DNA of 64,000 nt from Paulinella micropora (taxonomy: Eukaryota > Cercozoa > Imbricatea > Euglyphida). A program made the translations under genes and the position numbers. The notes below the pieces were generated by a model. The model made no database searches, was not told where the DNA came from, and saw nothing but the letters and a program-made list of their open reading frames with translations. Positions 18,490 through 37,690 of this stretch are shown here, one piece after another (the first letter of the stretch is position 1; the number at the start of each line of letters is the position of its first letter). Location: assembly GCA_009731375.1 (NCBI GenBank), contig BJOX01000052.1, positions 1,051,175 through 1,115,174 on the forward strand, written 5' to 3'.

Positions 18490-19146
18490 AGTAATCATAG
18501 TAGGTTGTTAACTAATTAGTATCTCCATGTCACGATTTAACCGGGTTATGCGGTTAGATCCCGTATCAGAACAATCAATGCCAATCCAGCTTTGTGGACT
18601 GAGTGGGTATGATATCTTCCCCCACAAAGTGTGTCCAGGCACCGTCAGTTATTGTTCCGACCGTTTTTAATACCAGGCTACCATTAAAGTCGTTTCAGTC
18701 GTCCGTTACTGTTGGACGAGGTATACTAATCATTAAAGTCATTCTTCGGTACATCGCGCGTAGTACGTCGTTAGGTTATGAAGCCTTGAAGCGCCAGATG
18801 CGCAGGAACCCTTGGAGAGTGTCTCCAAGTGTTAGGTAATAGGTTGGCAACTAATATCTCCATGTATTTAACCGGGTTATAAAGTTAGATCCCATATCAG
18901 AACAATTAATGCCAATCCAGCTTTGTGGACTGAGTGGGTCACGGTATATCTGCCCCCACAAAGTGGCCCGGGTCCAGTTATTGTTCTGTTCGTAATACCT
19001 ATCATTCGTTTCAGTCGTCGGCGTTACTGTTGGACGAGGTATTCTATCACTAAAGTCATTCTTCGGTATTATATATCGTAAGACGTTAGGTCATGAAGCC
19101 TTGAAGCGCCAATTGCGCTTGAACCCTTGAAGAGTGTCTCCAAGTA
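18490..19146. repeat. Diverged tandem repeat of about 320 bp (two copies)
   Basis: Copies at about 18505-18835 and 18842-19146 share TCTCCATGT, TTTAACCGGGTTAT, GCCAATCCAGCTTTGTGG, GTTACTGTTGGACGAGGTAT and a terminal hairpin (CTTGGAGAGTGTCTCCAAG in copy 1). They differ by many substitutions and small indels. They precede copia gag sequence and may be part of a degraded LTR or leader, but no matching copy lies 3' of the copia pol remnant. Confidence 0.8.
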
Positions 19147-19696
19147 CTGAAGAAAGCTGGCCCCAACACCCAGAGGGACGTTGTCTTGTTCTTGTTTTTT
19201 GCCAGAGCAGAACTAATTTCTGTTTACTGTGTGTGGTTGATAGGTAACTGGTGAGGCCCTGTGCGAGTTGAGCTGAGTCTCAGCGCAGTGGGTGGTGGTT
19301 CGAGGTCGTTCGAGCTCAGCCAGCCAGCCCACCGAGGCGTCAAGAGTTCCTAAGGAAACGTTCCGTGGACAGTGGCCGTGGTTGCCAGAAGTCCAGCTCG
19401 CCAGTTCAGCCAGTCACGACGGTTTCCGGCAACTTTTATCGACCCAACAGGCTTGACTTTGATCCGGTTTGAGGTGGACTCTCTCAGTGGCCCTGTCGTT
19501 TACGTTCGACATCAACTTGTTCAGATCCCACCCATTTTTGGCGTCCGTTGCCGACGTTGGACTTTTCCCCGGCAGTGGTGGAAAACCCCATATCAACAGG
19601 ACCAGTCGTCGGGACAAGTGGCTTTGCTCCCCTGTTGCCGACGCCCGCTCAACAAGTTCCAGTTCAAGTAGCTTTGGGTAAGCCCACAGGTAAGAT

Positions 19697-20580
19697 ATGT
19701 CAGTATCTACCCAATACCCGAAAGTGAAACTAGATTTGAAAATTCCTCCTCTCCAAGGAACATAAAAGACTTTAAGACTTATGAGACTACTTTGACAGCT
19801 ATTCTTAGATTAGTTAACCCCCTGTTAAGTAATTGCTTAGAAGGAAAGCCAATAGTTTTCCCCAGCATTGTCAAGAGAGAGTCTGCACCGCATCTACTTC
19901 TAAGTCTCAGAGACCACAATCTCAATCTGTCACACAAAGAGAGTTGGATGATGAAGAAAGTCTGAAGCGAGAAGAAGAAAAGAACGATCACGTGAGGAGG
20001 CGAAGAGAGCTGAAAGATGAGTTGTTAGCATACCTCATCTCCTCATGTCAACAGAATTCGGATGCTATATCATTGTTGCCTGAGGCAGAAGGTGAACCTG
20101 CGAAATTCTGGAAAGCTATAGTAGACAAGTATAGGGGATTAGACGAGATAGCAAAGGCAGGTCGATTAGATAAGTTAGATGCTATCCAGGGACCTAGTTC
20201 GATGAATAGAGTTGAGGCATGGCTGACGAAGTACAAAACACTAGTCAGACAAGTTGAGTTAGACGAAGGAAGACCTGAGTCAGAATACAAGAAGTGTAAA
20301 AAGCTATTTCGACTACTACAACACTGAGACCCCATGCCAACTCTATACGCTGGCAGCACATGACCACAGATGGGACTGGAAACAGCTAACCCTCAAGATA
20401 GTACAGGTCGCACAAGAACACAATAACGAGAAACTATACAGGGAAGTAATAACACCCCAGAGAGGCAAGCAGGTAGTGTTCAGTACAGTTTCGACGACGA
20501 AAGATTCTGAACTAAAATGCTATTGCTGCAAGCAAGCTGGGCATTTGTGTTATGAATGTACGTCGAGGTGTGTGTGAACA
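19697..20580 (+). pseudogene. Ty1/copia gag remnant (frame-broken) with CCHC zinc knuckle
   Basis: Gag-like sequence begins at an ATG at 19697 (MSVSTQYPKVKLDLK) but switches frame at least twice: near 19760, near 19840-19900 and again around 20327. The longest open piece (19833-20327) holds a helical capsid-like segment with FWKAIVDKYRGLDE. A C-x2-C-x4-H-x4-C zinc knuckle is encoded at 20518-20559. Together with the protease and integrase downstream, this fits the copia order gag-PR-IN. Non-functional as sequenced. Confidence 0.75.
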
Positions 20581-22892
20581 GATTGCAGAGAGGGAAAGAG
20601 TAGTTATAAGTCCTATCTTGATGTTACAGCATTACCTTCATTACTCCATGGCCAGGCACCGGCAGCTAGTAGTAGCTCTAGTAACACCACTGGATCATTG
20701 AAAGTTAGTCAGGCTAGCAGCAGTAGTAGTGCAGGTCAGCCTACCTCTACACGCCCCATAAGCAGTGCGACGAGTAGTACAACGCCAGCTAGTGCCAGTA
20801 TACAAGGAAGCGGTAGTGTGCCTTTGGTTAACTCCAGATCGACATCGCCGCCTGACAACCAACCGGGTAGAATACAAGGTTACTTCACTCAACTGTTCGA
20901 TGCCGTTCACCGGGGGAGTTTCAGTGTCGACTTTAGATCGACGGGAGCTTACAATCGGGATGAATCGGTAAATGTCTTTTACTCAGGACTTCGTATGGTC
21001 ATAGAACAGTACATAATAAACATGAGTCTTAGGGGTGACGATATAGACACTACACAGTTTACAATAGGTTTTCCTTACCTCGCTTACACCGATTCGCACC
21101 CATATTTTCAAGAGGTTTTAGGTCCAATCCCCAGACCAAGCCCCATCGAAGAACCGGGAGTTGAAAAGGAAGACGAAGAAGGAGAAGGAGGTGGTAGTAT
21201 TATGCACAATGCCGATGATACGGTTAACTTGTCTAGAGATAGCATAGTTGACGATAGTGCTTGTAGCACGGACATATCACCCAACAAAGAACTGTTCACT
21301 AATCTAGTGAAAGGACAGTCTAAGTTCAGGACAGCTAACAGCATCATAACTACATCTCTGAAACTACATCTCTGAAAGGGAAGATGTCAGTTCAGTTAGC
21401 GGGAGTCGGAGAGGAGATAGACGTAATTGCAAGAAACGCGGTGTACAACCCAGATCTGCCATATACCCTGATATCTACTGCCACTTGGGATAATTCTGGA
21501 AACGCAGTATTACATCAAAATGGACAGATCATTTTGTTAGACAAACCCATCCCAGTTGACAAGGGAGCAATACTTGCGCAAGGTCGCAGAGCCCGAAACA
21601 GCATATATGTCTGGGACAAGCCCGGCATTAAGCAACTAGACCCTAATCTCATCTTTGACCCACACACAGGAAAGCATGTTAGCAGTAGGAAGAAGCTTGC
21701 TAAACTGACGAGTCGTAGGAATAAGCACATAAACCACAGTGCCACCTCAGTACCCACGCAATACTTCATCGCACCAAACGCTATCACAGACCACCCATTT
21801 TGTGGAAATGTATCTGCGTGTGTGTGTGGATGGGGATGTGACTATGGGTGTAACTATGTGCCGTACACGTATGAATGCGACACTGAACTTGGAGAGAAAG
21901 CGGATGACAACACATACCATTGCTCATATCTCTTACCTGTTGTCCGTCCTGATGCGAGCAAGAACATCCATTTTTTTATACTTCACCGCATGGCATTACA
22001 CAGATGCGGTGCAGCAATGGAAAGACTAGCTAAAGCGCAGGGATGGACGATCACAGGAAAAGATCGGAGAGAAGCTGTGAGAAAGTGTGAGTGTTGCAAT
22101 CTAGCTAAGATAAGAGAATTGGATCATAGTTCTAAGAACAGACACGACAGGGATTGGGCCCCAGGGGAATGCCTAGTCATGGATACTCAGTTTTACTTAG
22201 TGTTGTCCTATGATGGTCGAAAATACAAGTACATCATCAAGTGCGTAGCTAGCGGATATGTCAAGGACTACTACCTAAAACAAAAGAACGAGTTTTTCGA
22301 CTATTTCCTTGAGGCAGTTGCATTCTTTGAGCGTCAGACAGGAAATGCTATTAGAATGCTCAAATCAGATCATGAGTACAGGAGTTACGGAGTTTTTCAA
22401 GCCTGGATTAAACGTACAGGGGTAGAATTCTACCAGTCCCCTAAGGACCACAGTAAGAGTAACGCGGTGATTGAAAGATCACATCTAACCATGGAAGGCC
22501 AGGCAACAGCTGTCAGACTTGACACAGGTTTGCCCATAAGTTTTTGGACAGACATGGAAAAGAATTCTAATTACATGAAGCATAGGATCCCCAATGCACA
22601 CGGAAAGTTCAAGGGTATTTCCCCATTTGAGGCCATCTTCAAGAAGAAATCACTAATGTCACACCTAAAACCCATTGATTGTGCTGCTATCATGAAGGTG
22701 CAGAGTAAGAAAGGAGAGCCCAAAGGTGTGCCGGTCATATTTTTAGGGTATGACCAACTACAGGATACTACAGCCTCGGGGTGTATGATCCTATATAGGC
22801 AGACGACTCGGAATCTACGGCCGGTCGGAGATTTGAGGAATGTTGTTGTCATCATATATTCACATAATGATATTACTTCGGATTTCCCATAA
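20581..22892 (+). pseudogene. Ty1/copia pol remnant: protease and integrase, no RT
   Basis: A Ser/Thr-rich linker leads to a protease-like motif VDDSACSTDIS at about 21246-21280, where Asp-Ser-Ala replaces Asp-Ser-Gly. The frame ends at about 21375 because 14 bp (AACTACATCTCTGA) are duplicated in tandem; one copy would restore it. The second frame (21384-22892) continues with the copia protease tail (YNPDLPYTLIS), a zinc-binding region and an integrase core: Asp in VMDTQF, Asp in LKSDHEY and Glu in NAVIERSH. The frame stops soon after the integrase, and no reverse transcriptase or RNase H follows, so the element is 3'-truncated. Confidence 0.85.
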
Positions 22893-23160
22893 AGTTGAAA
22901 TATATACATCAGTAAATGATAAATTCATTTACCTTCAACTTCGGAGTCAAGTTGAATTGTATACATTCGTAATGTACTATGATAATTTACAGTTATTACA
23001 ATACAGCCTACGGTAACGACCAGCTATAATGTTTTTCATGATCACTGCCCATATTTTACCACTTATTAATATCACTGTCAACTGCAATTCTGTCACATAA
23101 CAATATTTAACGAATCTACCGATCTGATTATCCCACAGTATTAAATCAGTGGCCGCTGAG
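22893..23160. other. AT-rich spacer after the copia remnant
   Basis: Contains two similar direct segments, AAGTTGAAATATATACAT (about 22893) and AAGTTGAATTGTATACAT (about 22951). No gene recognised. Confidence 0.5.
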
Positions 23161-23384
23161 TGTAACTTCAACGCCCCCACGGTAATATTGTATGTATAAC
23201 CAAACACAGTCCTCCGAGGGCCGATCAAAAGATGAGAATGATGTCTCGTTGTATTAACTCAGCAAAGCAGAAAAAGAAACTGCCGCGGCAACAGACCAGG
23301 AATAAAATAGCATTAGGTCCGATCCGGACAAACGATACTGGAAAAGGGTACTTTTTACCGGCTATCCGGGCGGTGATGCCTACA
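23161..23384 (-). repeat. Solo LTR of the same gypsy family, inverted and diverged
   Basis: The reverse complement matches the 237-bp LTR at 7527-7763: shared CCAAACACAGTCCTC, GATGAGAATGATGTCTCGTTG, CAACAGACCAGGAATAAAAT and TTTTTACCGGCTATCCGG segments, with many substitutions and a roughly 30-bp deletion. It starts TGTAAC and ends CCTACA, the expected inverted termini. No clear target duplication. It is an older insertion than the complete element. Confidence 0.85.
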
Positions 23385-23690
23385 CCACAAATGTGGATTG
23401 CCCGGTTAAGGGTTAATGAAACCTTTATATATCTCCTGTACCATGAAATCCAAACTAACGAGACTCAAAACTTTAACTTTTGTGTTTGAATTATTATATT
23501 TTTCCGGGACGCGGCTTCTGCCAAGGTGGTTTAACACAATTTACTGTGACAGCTGTTAAAACGTCCAAATCGTCTATTAATGTAATATATACTGCCAGCA
23601 GGAGTCATCAGATCATCTGTCAATTACTAGTAGTGGTACATGTAGTTAATTAAAGTATACTGAGCCTGAGCCTACGCTACTGCTAAGTTC
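23385..23690. other. Unassigned AT-rich spacer
   Basis: No gene or repeat recognised. AGATCATCTG at about 23610 resembles, in inverse orientation, the CAGATGATC just upstream of the complete gypsy element; this may be chance. Confidence 0.4.
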
Positions 23691-24076
23691 TAAGAGGAGG
23701 AGGAAGAAGAGGAGGAAAGAAAGAAAGAAAGAAGAAAGAAAGAAGAGAATAGAAGAAGAAGAAGAAGAAGAAGGAGAAGAAGAAGAAGGAGGAAGAAGAA
23801 AGAAGAAAGAAGAAAGAAGAAGGAAGAAAGAAAAAAGAAAAAAGAAGAAAGAAGAAGAAGAAGAAGAAGAAGAAGAAGAAAAGTAAGAAGAAGAAGAAGA
23901 AGAGGAAGAAAGAAGAGGAAGAAAGAAGAGAAAGAAAGAAGAGAAAGAAAGAAGAGGAAGAAAGAAGAGGAAGAAAGAAGAAGAAAGAAGAAAAAGAAGG
24001 AAGCAGGAAGAAGAAGAAGAAGAAGAAGAAGAAGAAGAAGGAGGAGGAGGAGGAGGAGGAGGAGGAGGAAGGACGA
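23691..24076. repeat. GAA/GAAAGAAG-type purine microsatellite
   Basis: Almost pure A/G on +, with GAA and GGA triplets and AGAAAGAAG units. Long Ser/Leu frames on - are artefacts of the repeat. Confidence 0.95.
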
Positions 24077-24132
24077 GGAGGAGCATGGAATTTGCATCCC
24101 TACAGCGGGGCTGCAGAAAAGCTAGCGTTGCA

Positions 24133-24217
24133 TAGCAGCGAGAGCAGCTCTCGCTGCAGCGACGTTGCGGATAGTAGCAGCGAGAGCAGCTCTCGCTGCA
24201 GCGACGTTGCGGATAGC
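24133..24217. repeat. 42-bp tandem repeat with a perfect hairpin
   Basis: Two copies of AGCAGCGAGAGCAGCTCTCGCT... ; each contains AGCGAGAG-CAG-CTCTCGCT, an 8-bp perfect inverted repeat. It lies just downstream of the last exon of the unidentified minus-strand gene. Confidence 0.9.
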
Positions 24218-24287
24218 ATATCTAATAGCTGTGAAGCGCGGATAGCACAGCTTCTCGCTGAGTAGCGCAGGCTGCGCGAGCAGGCAG

Positions 24288-26321
24288 TTAGCCTTCCAGC
24301 AAGGCTCGCACTTGCCCGTGCAGCGTCGGCAAGTCTAGCCATGCGCCCAACAGCGCCTGTCAACAGCGAGAAAGGAAATACTATGCAAAGAACCCGAGAA
24401 AGCAGCTGGCTCACCTTGCGTTCCTGCGGAGACATGGACTCCTCGGGGAAAGGCTTGAGACGAGCAAACGCTTCCATCTGTACAGGAGAGAGCCATTAGC
24501 TATGGATACTCGCGACCAGTTTGGACACGGTCGCACAAGAGGTGGTGAGGTCACAGGTCAGAGCGAGGTGCGACAGCAGGCGGCAGGGCGCGCGGACAAA
24601 AGGAACCCGGTGCAGGTGCGGTTTGTTGCGCCGCAGCACAGCCAAGAGCTCCGCACGTTGCGCGCTCTACACAGCAAGCACACATGCACACCAGCTGCTG
24701 CAGACTTGGCTGCAAACGCAAGACAGACGAGTGAGGCGTCTAGCCATCGACCGGCATCGTTTTGGCGCGGGGGGGGTGGTGCGCGGAGAGAAGAGAGTGC
24801 GGGGCGCCAGGGTGCAAGGGAAGCCACCTGCCAGCCAGAGCTAGCCTCCACAGACGCGAGCAAAAAAAGACAACACACACACGCACACACACACACAGAG
24901 TAACGCGGCGAGCTGGCAGAACCTGGAGAGCTTGGCCAGATCGTTGTAGATATTTTCTAGGGACACTGCCACCAACAGACCAAAGATATGTAAATAAATG
25001 AATAAATAAGTAAGTCAAGCAAAAAAGCAATTAATTACTCAAGCAACCAATCAACAAATGATTAAAAGAATAAGTAAACAGCAAGAGGAGTTGCAGATAG
25101 TGGCGCTTACTCAAGATTTTCGCAGTCTCGGAGGCAATTTTCTCCTCCTACCATGCGCATCACAGCAGCTTGCTGCCGCAGAGCGTTATTGCCATGCTTG
25201 GATGGAAAGTGTGGACGCATTGTGACACACCTTGGCGTGCATCATGACGAGTTTTGCAGCATAATGCATGAAGTTTGTTTCCACTCAGTCTCTGATGTTT
25301 TGGGTAGGGAGCAATGGGTGGAAAGCTATACAAGCAACGGAGGCAGGCAGGGAAGGAGAAGAGAGGAGGAGAAGGGAGAGAAGGGAGAGAAGGGAGAGCA
25401 CGGCGGACCTTCCAGTCGGCGCCGAACTGGTGGTCGTAGTAGTACCTGCCAGCACACGCAGCAGCCGCCAATGAGTGAGGCGTGGCCTCCTTCGCCACCG
25501 CGCTGCCCCTCCACCAAGATTGACACTGGAAAAATGCTGAGCTTTGCAACAAGTTTGACCGCAACACCCGTGAACTTTGGCAAAATAATTTGTAATTCTG
25601 AGCTGCCATGTCCTGATGTGTGAGCTGCCATGTGCGTACACTAGTTGCATGGCGCCTGGCTAAGAGTGGCATTACACTGACAGTGAGTATTCAAGAGAAT
25701 GGTTGTACTTGAGACAAAGCAGGTCGTTTCTCCTCCGTGTAGCCGTGGCATGGAACTCCTGCATACCGACGCGCACACATGCCTACTGCGCCAGAGATTT
25801 CTAGACACAAATGAAGCGCTTCAAAAGAAGAAGAAAGGTCGAGTACAAACCGCCCAGCGCCGATATTGTAGTTTGAACACCACCTCCTAGACACATGGCA
25901 CCCAGATACAGCAAAGCACGCTGTGTTCTGGCCGCTTCGGCCCGCAACCAGCACCCACAGCAAGGAAAGGATGGCAGAGCGAGATGGACCGGCAGGCAGA
26001 TAGGTAGGTAGTAGCAAGATAGGTAGGTAGGTAGGCAGGTAGGTAGGTAGGTAGTTAGGTAGGTAGGGAGGGAGGGAGGGAGGTAGGCAGGTAGGCAGGC
26101 AGGTCGGGGGGGCGGTATACCGGCAGGCTGTGGAGCGAGGGCAGCGCGTGCTGGCCCTGAGTTGGCACCAGCGGCGACAACTGCCACTGCTGCCCCACGT
26201 CGCTGAAGACATGACTCACCTACACATGACAGAGATCGCCAGCTGCGAAATACAGACATGTCGCCGATATTTTTGCCTTCCAATCAGTGGGCAGTGTCTC
26301 TATCCCTCCCTTTCTTCCTCC

Positions 26322-26376
<55 letters not shown>

Positions 26377-27658
26377 ACCTAGACACAAACAATCTCTCTC
26401 TCTCTCTCTCTTCAGTCTCATGAGGTCTGGTAACGAGCACTTTGAGACTCCCAGCTTGCACAACAATGAGACTACTCAGCAAACAAGGGAATCCCTCAGC
26501 CGCACTGACTTGGCTTAGCACGCCAAGATTATATAAGTGACAAACACTTGCAACACGAAATCAATACATACATGCATCATGCTATATATCTTCTCTGTGT
26601 ACAGATATTTCCATATATATATATAATTATATATATATATAAATTATTTATATATATATATATATACATATGAATAATTTTTTATGTGCGGATAGCTGTG
26701 TTCTGAGCAAAATATATTGTAGACCAAGTTGAGTTTGAGTGCATGTTAAATTTGGCTTTGGAGTCAGGAACATCAAAACAAGAAATCCACGAGTTTACGG
26801 CGCCAAGTTCATTGTGGGTGGATGCAACCTTGAGCTTGCAAACTCGTGATAGAGTATTTGGCGTATGCAGGTGAAGGGGCAGGGGGGCGGCGACCTGGGT
26901 GGCACCGCTGCTGGGAGCGCCGCGCATGCGAGCACGGAACTCGCCCAGCCCCATAGGGAACTGGTCGTACAAGTGGCCCTCCCGCGTGAAGAGCTTCAAG
27001 AACACCTGCCAGCCACACCCGCCTACTGCACTTCTTACAAGATGCCAACATTCACTATCATCCACGTGTTTGTTTATCTTGAAACGGTTAGCACCCGCAT
27101 GCTTGGTGAGCATGATCAAGAAATGCATATTTGGCTTTTAGACATTGCAGGTTGGATTCTGAAAGACAATACTATGCAGATTTTGCATGTTGCAACATAT
27201 ACATAGAAAGACAGATATGAGAATCTTAGGACATCATCTTCATGTAATGGAATCAAAAAATGCAATCCCATACGCAGAGTGCAGAAGAAAATGTATGCAT
27301 ATATCTACGTGCTATATAAAAACACGGGCTTTCATGCAGTTGTGTGTTCCTAGAAGAAAGGCCTGCAGCTTTGTTCCTCAACGGGGGCCTGCCCTGCACA
27401 CGGCGAACTGCCCACTCTGGCCGATAGTAGTAGTAGTAGTAGTAGTAGTAGCAGCGGCAGCGGCAGCAGAGTGGCGAGGGACCTCCTGTGGCTTGCGCTT
27501 GGAGTCGTCCTGCACCATGTCCAGCCGCAGCTCCAGCGGGGCGCGCCCTGCAACAGCACACACACACATACACATACACACTCGCTATGTCGAGCCGCAG
27601 CTCTAGCAGCGCGAGCCCTACGCCATCGCATGCTTGGCCTCAATGTCCCGCCCGTACG
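24288..27658 (-). CDS. Unidentified intron-rich gene, partial exon model
   Basis: I do not recognise the product. Candidate exons on - with GT-AG boundaries and natural codon content: 27658-27622 ([11 protein letters not shown]), 27547-27483 ([16 protein letters not shown]), 27005-26895 (37 codons, [19 protein letters not shown]), 26202-26121 ([16 protein letters not shown]), 25445-25409 ([12 protein letters not shown]), about 24692-24530 ([18 protein letters not shown]), 24477-24415 (21 codons, [18 protein letters not shown]) and 24356-24288 ([20 protein letters not shown], then stop). The last two join in phase 0. Introns hold CT, GGTA, CA and triplet microsatellites. The gene could start further upstream (a possible exon at about 28104-28040) or be a continuation of the capping gene just upstream on the same strand. 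Exon joins between the outer exons are not verified. Confidence 0.45.
25980..26110. repeat. GGTA tetranucleotide array in an intron of the unidentified gene
   Basis: Repeated GGTAG/GGCAG units with a GGGA patch between two candidate exons on -. Confidence 0.9.
26318..26412. repeat. CT dinucleotide array
   Basis: Two CT arrays interrupted by a short unique stretch; an AT array lies at about 26610-26670. Located between candidate exons at 26202-26121 and 27005-26895. Confidence 0.95.
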
Positions 27659-27727
27659 CTAAGCAGCAAATATGTCTGCGGGGGTGTGGGTGGGCATGGA
27701 ACGGACGGGGGTGTGGTTAGGAACGTA

Positions 27728-27791
27728 CAAACACACACACATACACACACACACACACATATATATATATAATATGCATATATATATGTGT

Positions 27792-27864
<73 letters not shown>

Positions 27865-27889
27865 GTAGATAGATAGATAGGTAGGTAGG

Positions 27890-27934
<45 letters not shown>

Positions 27935-27961
27935 GAATAGATAGATAGATAGATAGATAGA

Positions 27962-28020
<59 letters not shown>
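27728..28020. repeat. CA, AT, GA and GATA arrays
   Basis: A string of simple repeats on +; the GATA part continues at 28130-28455 after about 110 bp of unique GC-rich sequence. The unique piece (28021-28130) could contain a short minus-strand exon. Confidence 0.95.
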
Positions 28021-28022
<2 letters not shown>

Positions 28023-28129
28023 GGGAGTGGTGGTTGCCAGGCGCGCGTGGGTCGTTTGCCGGCTCCGGCTGGCCCAGGCCACGCACCTCGTCTACCTGGC
28101 CCCACCGCAACAGGCCATAACAACGCAGA

Positions 28130-28178
28130 TGATAGATAGATAGATAGATGGATGGATAGATGGATAGGTGCATAGATG

Positions 28179-28212
<34 letters not shown>

Positions 28213-28213
28213 C

Positions 28214-28249
<36 letters not shown>

Positions 28250-28373
28250 GGATAGATAGATGGATAGATGGATGGATGGATGGATAGATAGATGGATGGA
28301 TGGATAGATGGATGGATAGATAGATAGATAGACAGATAGATAGATAGACAGACAGATAGATAGATAGATAGAC

Positions 28374-28456
<83 letters not shown>

Positions 28457-28479
28457 CACTGCCTCGTGCCGCCCAATAC

Positions 28480-28515
<36 letters not shown>
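28130..28515. repeat. GATA/GATG tetranucleotide array followed by CA repeats
   Basis: About 325 bp of GATA/GATG/GACA units, then a CA array at 28480-28515. The frames with hundreds of Ser-Ile-Tyr-Leu residues on - are repeat artefacts. Confidence 0.95.
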
Positions 28516-28517
<2 letters not shown>

Positions 28518-28630
28518 CAGTGCAACCGCACGCCCAGTGCACATTTGCAAGGGGGGGTGGCACAGCGAGGCAGCAGCACAAAATCCCAACCAACACGTGT
28601 CCTACTCATCCTACTCAGGCCCTTCCTCGT

Positions 28631-34756
<6,126 letters not shown>

Positions 34757-34919
34757 CTCCTGCACAACATACATAGCAAACTCAACTTGCGGAAACGTCG
34801 GCGTATGTCTCAGCTTGCACAAACAACGGAGGCTGAGGCAATAGCAATCGTCATGCGCAGGCAAGAAAAAGAAGACAAACCCGAACACACAAAATTACAT
34901 GCACAAAATTTATGCATGA

Positions 34920-35349
34920 CATACATACATACATGAATACAAACGTAACTACGTATCGCCATACATACATACATACATACATACATACATGACATACATG
35001 ACATACATGACATACATGACACACACGCATACATGCAGACATGCATATACATACATACATACATATACACATACGTACATACATACATACATACATACAT
35101 ACATACATACATAACACACACATATACATACATACATACATACATACATATAACACACACACACACATATATATACATACATACATACATACCTACATAC
35201 ATACATACACACATAAATACACACATACATACATACATACATACATACATACATACGTACGTACGTACGTACGTACGTACATGCATACATGCATACATGC
35301 ATGCATACATACATACATACATACATACATTCATACATACATTCATACA

Positions 35350-35380
<31 letters not shown>

Positions 35381-36165
35381 CATACATAACATACATAATA
35401 TACGTAACATACATAACATACATAACATACATAACATACATAACATTCATAACATTCATAACATTCATAACATACATAACATACATAAGATACATAAGAT
35501 ACATAACATACATAAGATACATACATACATACAAACATACATACATACATACATACATACATACATACATACATACGTACGTACATACATACATACATAC
35601 GTACATACGTACATACACATGCATATATACATGCATACATACATACATACATACATACATACATACATACACACACACACATACACACACATACATACAT
35701 ACATACATACATGACATACATACATACATAACGTACATAACGTACATAACGTACATAACATACACATATATACATATATACATATGTACATATGTACATA
35801 TACACATAGAACAAATACATATATAAATACATACATACATACATACATACATACATACATACATTACATACATTACATACATACATAACATACATACATA
35901 ACATACATGCATAACATACATGCATACATACATACATACATACATACATACACACATACACACATGCACATGCATACATACATACATACATACATACATA
36001 CACATACACACATGCACATGCATACACACATACATACATACATACATACATACATACATACATACCATACATACCATACATACATACATACATACATACA
36101 TAGATACATAGATACATACATACATATGTACATACATGCATACATGCATACATACATACAGAGAG
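34920..36165. repeat. ACAT tetranucleotide and ACATA/AACAT arrays
   Basis: About 1.2 kb of ACAT-type repeats with ACGT blocks and a pentanucleotide part (about 35385-35520). Frames on both strands are artefacts. It lies upstream of the capping gene start. Confidence 0.95.
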
Positions 36166-36168
36166 GGA

Positions 36169-36215
<47 letters not shown>

Positions 36216-36221
36216 GGAGGG

Positions 36222-36254
<33 letters not shown>

Positions 36255-36276
36255 TCGAGAGAAAGAGGAAGAGAAA

Positions 36277-36335
<59 letters not shown>

Positions 36336-37112
36336 NNNNNNNNNNNNNNNNNNNNNNNNNNNNNNNNNNNNNNNNNNNNNNNNNNNNNNNNNNNNNNNNN
36401 NNNNNNNNNNNNNNNNNNNNNNNNNNNNNNNNNNNNNNNNNNNNNNNNNNNNNNNNNNNNNNNNNNNNNNNNNNNNNNNNNNNNNNNNNNNNNNNNNNNN
36501 NNNNNNNNNNNNNNNNNNNNNNNNNNNNNNNNNNNNNNNNNNNNNNNNNNNNNNNNNNNNNNNNNNNNNNNNNNNNNNNNNNNNNNNNNNNNNNNNNNNN
36601 NNNNNNNNNNNNNNNNNNNNNNNNNNNNNNNNNNNNNNNNNNNNNNNNNNNNNNNNNNNNNNNNNNNNNNNNNNNNNNNNNNNNNNNNNNNNNNNNNNNN
36701 NNNNNNNNNNNNNNNNNNNNNNNNNNNNNNNNNNNNNNNNNNNNNNNNNNNNNNNNNNNNNNNNNNNNNNNNNNNNNNNNNNNNNNNNNNNNNNNNNNNN
36801 NNNNNNNNNNNNNNNNNNNNNNNNNNNNNNNNNNNNNNNNNNNNNNNNNNNNNNNNNNNNNNNNNNNNNNNNNNNNNNNNNNNNNNNNNNNNNNNNNNNN
36901 NNNNNNNNNNNNNNNNNNNNNNNNNNNNNNNNNNNNNNNNNNNNNNNNNNNNNNNNNNNNNNNNNNNNNNNNNNNNNNNNNNNNNNNNNNNNNNNNNNNN
37001 NNNNNNNNNNNNNNNNNNNNNNNNNNAGAGAGAGAGAGAGAGAGAGAGAGACACAGAGAGAGAGAGAGAGATGAGACAGAGATGAGAGAGAGAGAGAGAG
37101 ATGAGAGAGAGA

Positions 37113-37186
<74 letters not shown>

Positions 37187-37296
37187 GAAAGAGGGAGAGA
37201 TATATACAAAGAGAGAGAGAGAGGAAGAGAGAGATTGAGAGAGACAGAGAGAGAGAGAGAGACACAGAGAGAGACAGAGAGAGAGAAAGAGGAAGA

Positions 37297-37334
<38 letters not shown>

Positions 37335-37402
37335 AAGAGAAAGAGATATATATATGTATATATATAGATATATATATACATAGAGAGAGAGAGAGAGAGA
37401 GA

Positions 37403-37439
<37 letters not shown>

Positions 37440-37615
37440 GAGTGAGTGAGAGAGAGAGAGAGAGTGAGAGAGAACGATGAAGAGAAAGAAGAAGAAGGAA
37501 GAAGAAGAAGAAGAAAAAGAAGAAGAAGAAGAAGAAGAAGAAGAAGAAGAAGAAGAAGAAGAAGAAGAAGAAGAAGAAGAAGAAGAGAGAAAAAGGAAGA
37601 TAAAGAAGAAGAGAA

Positions 37616-37690
<75 letters not shown>

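Noticed and set aside
27640-28609. Open frames of about 300 residues rich in Ser-Ile-Tyr-Leu
   Set aside because: They are translations of GATA/CTAT arrays, open in several frames on the same strand, with no other protein content.
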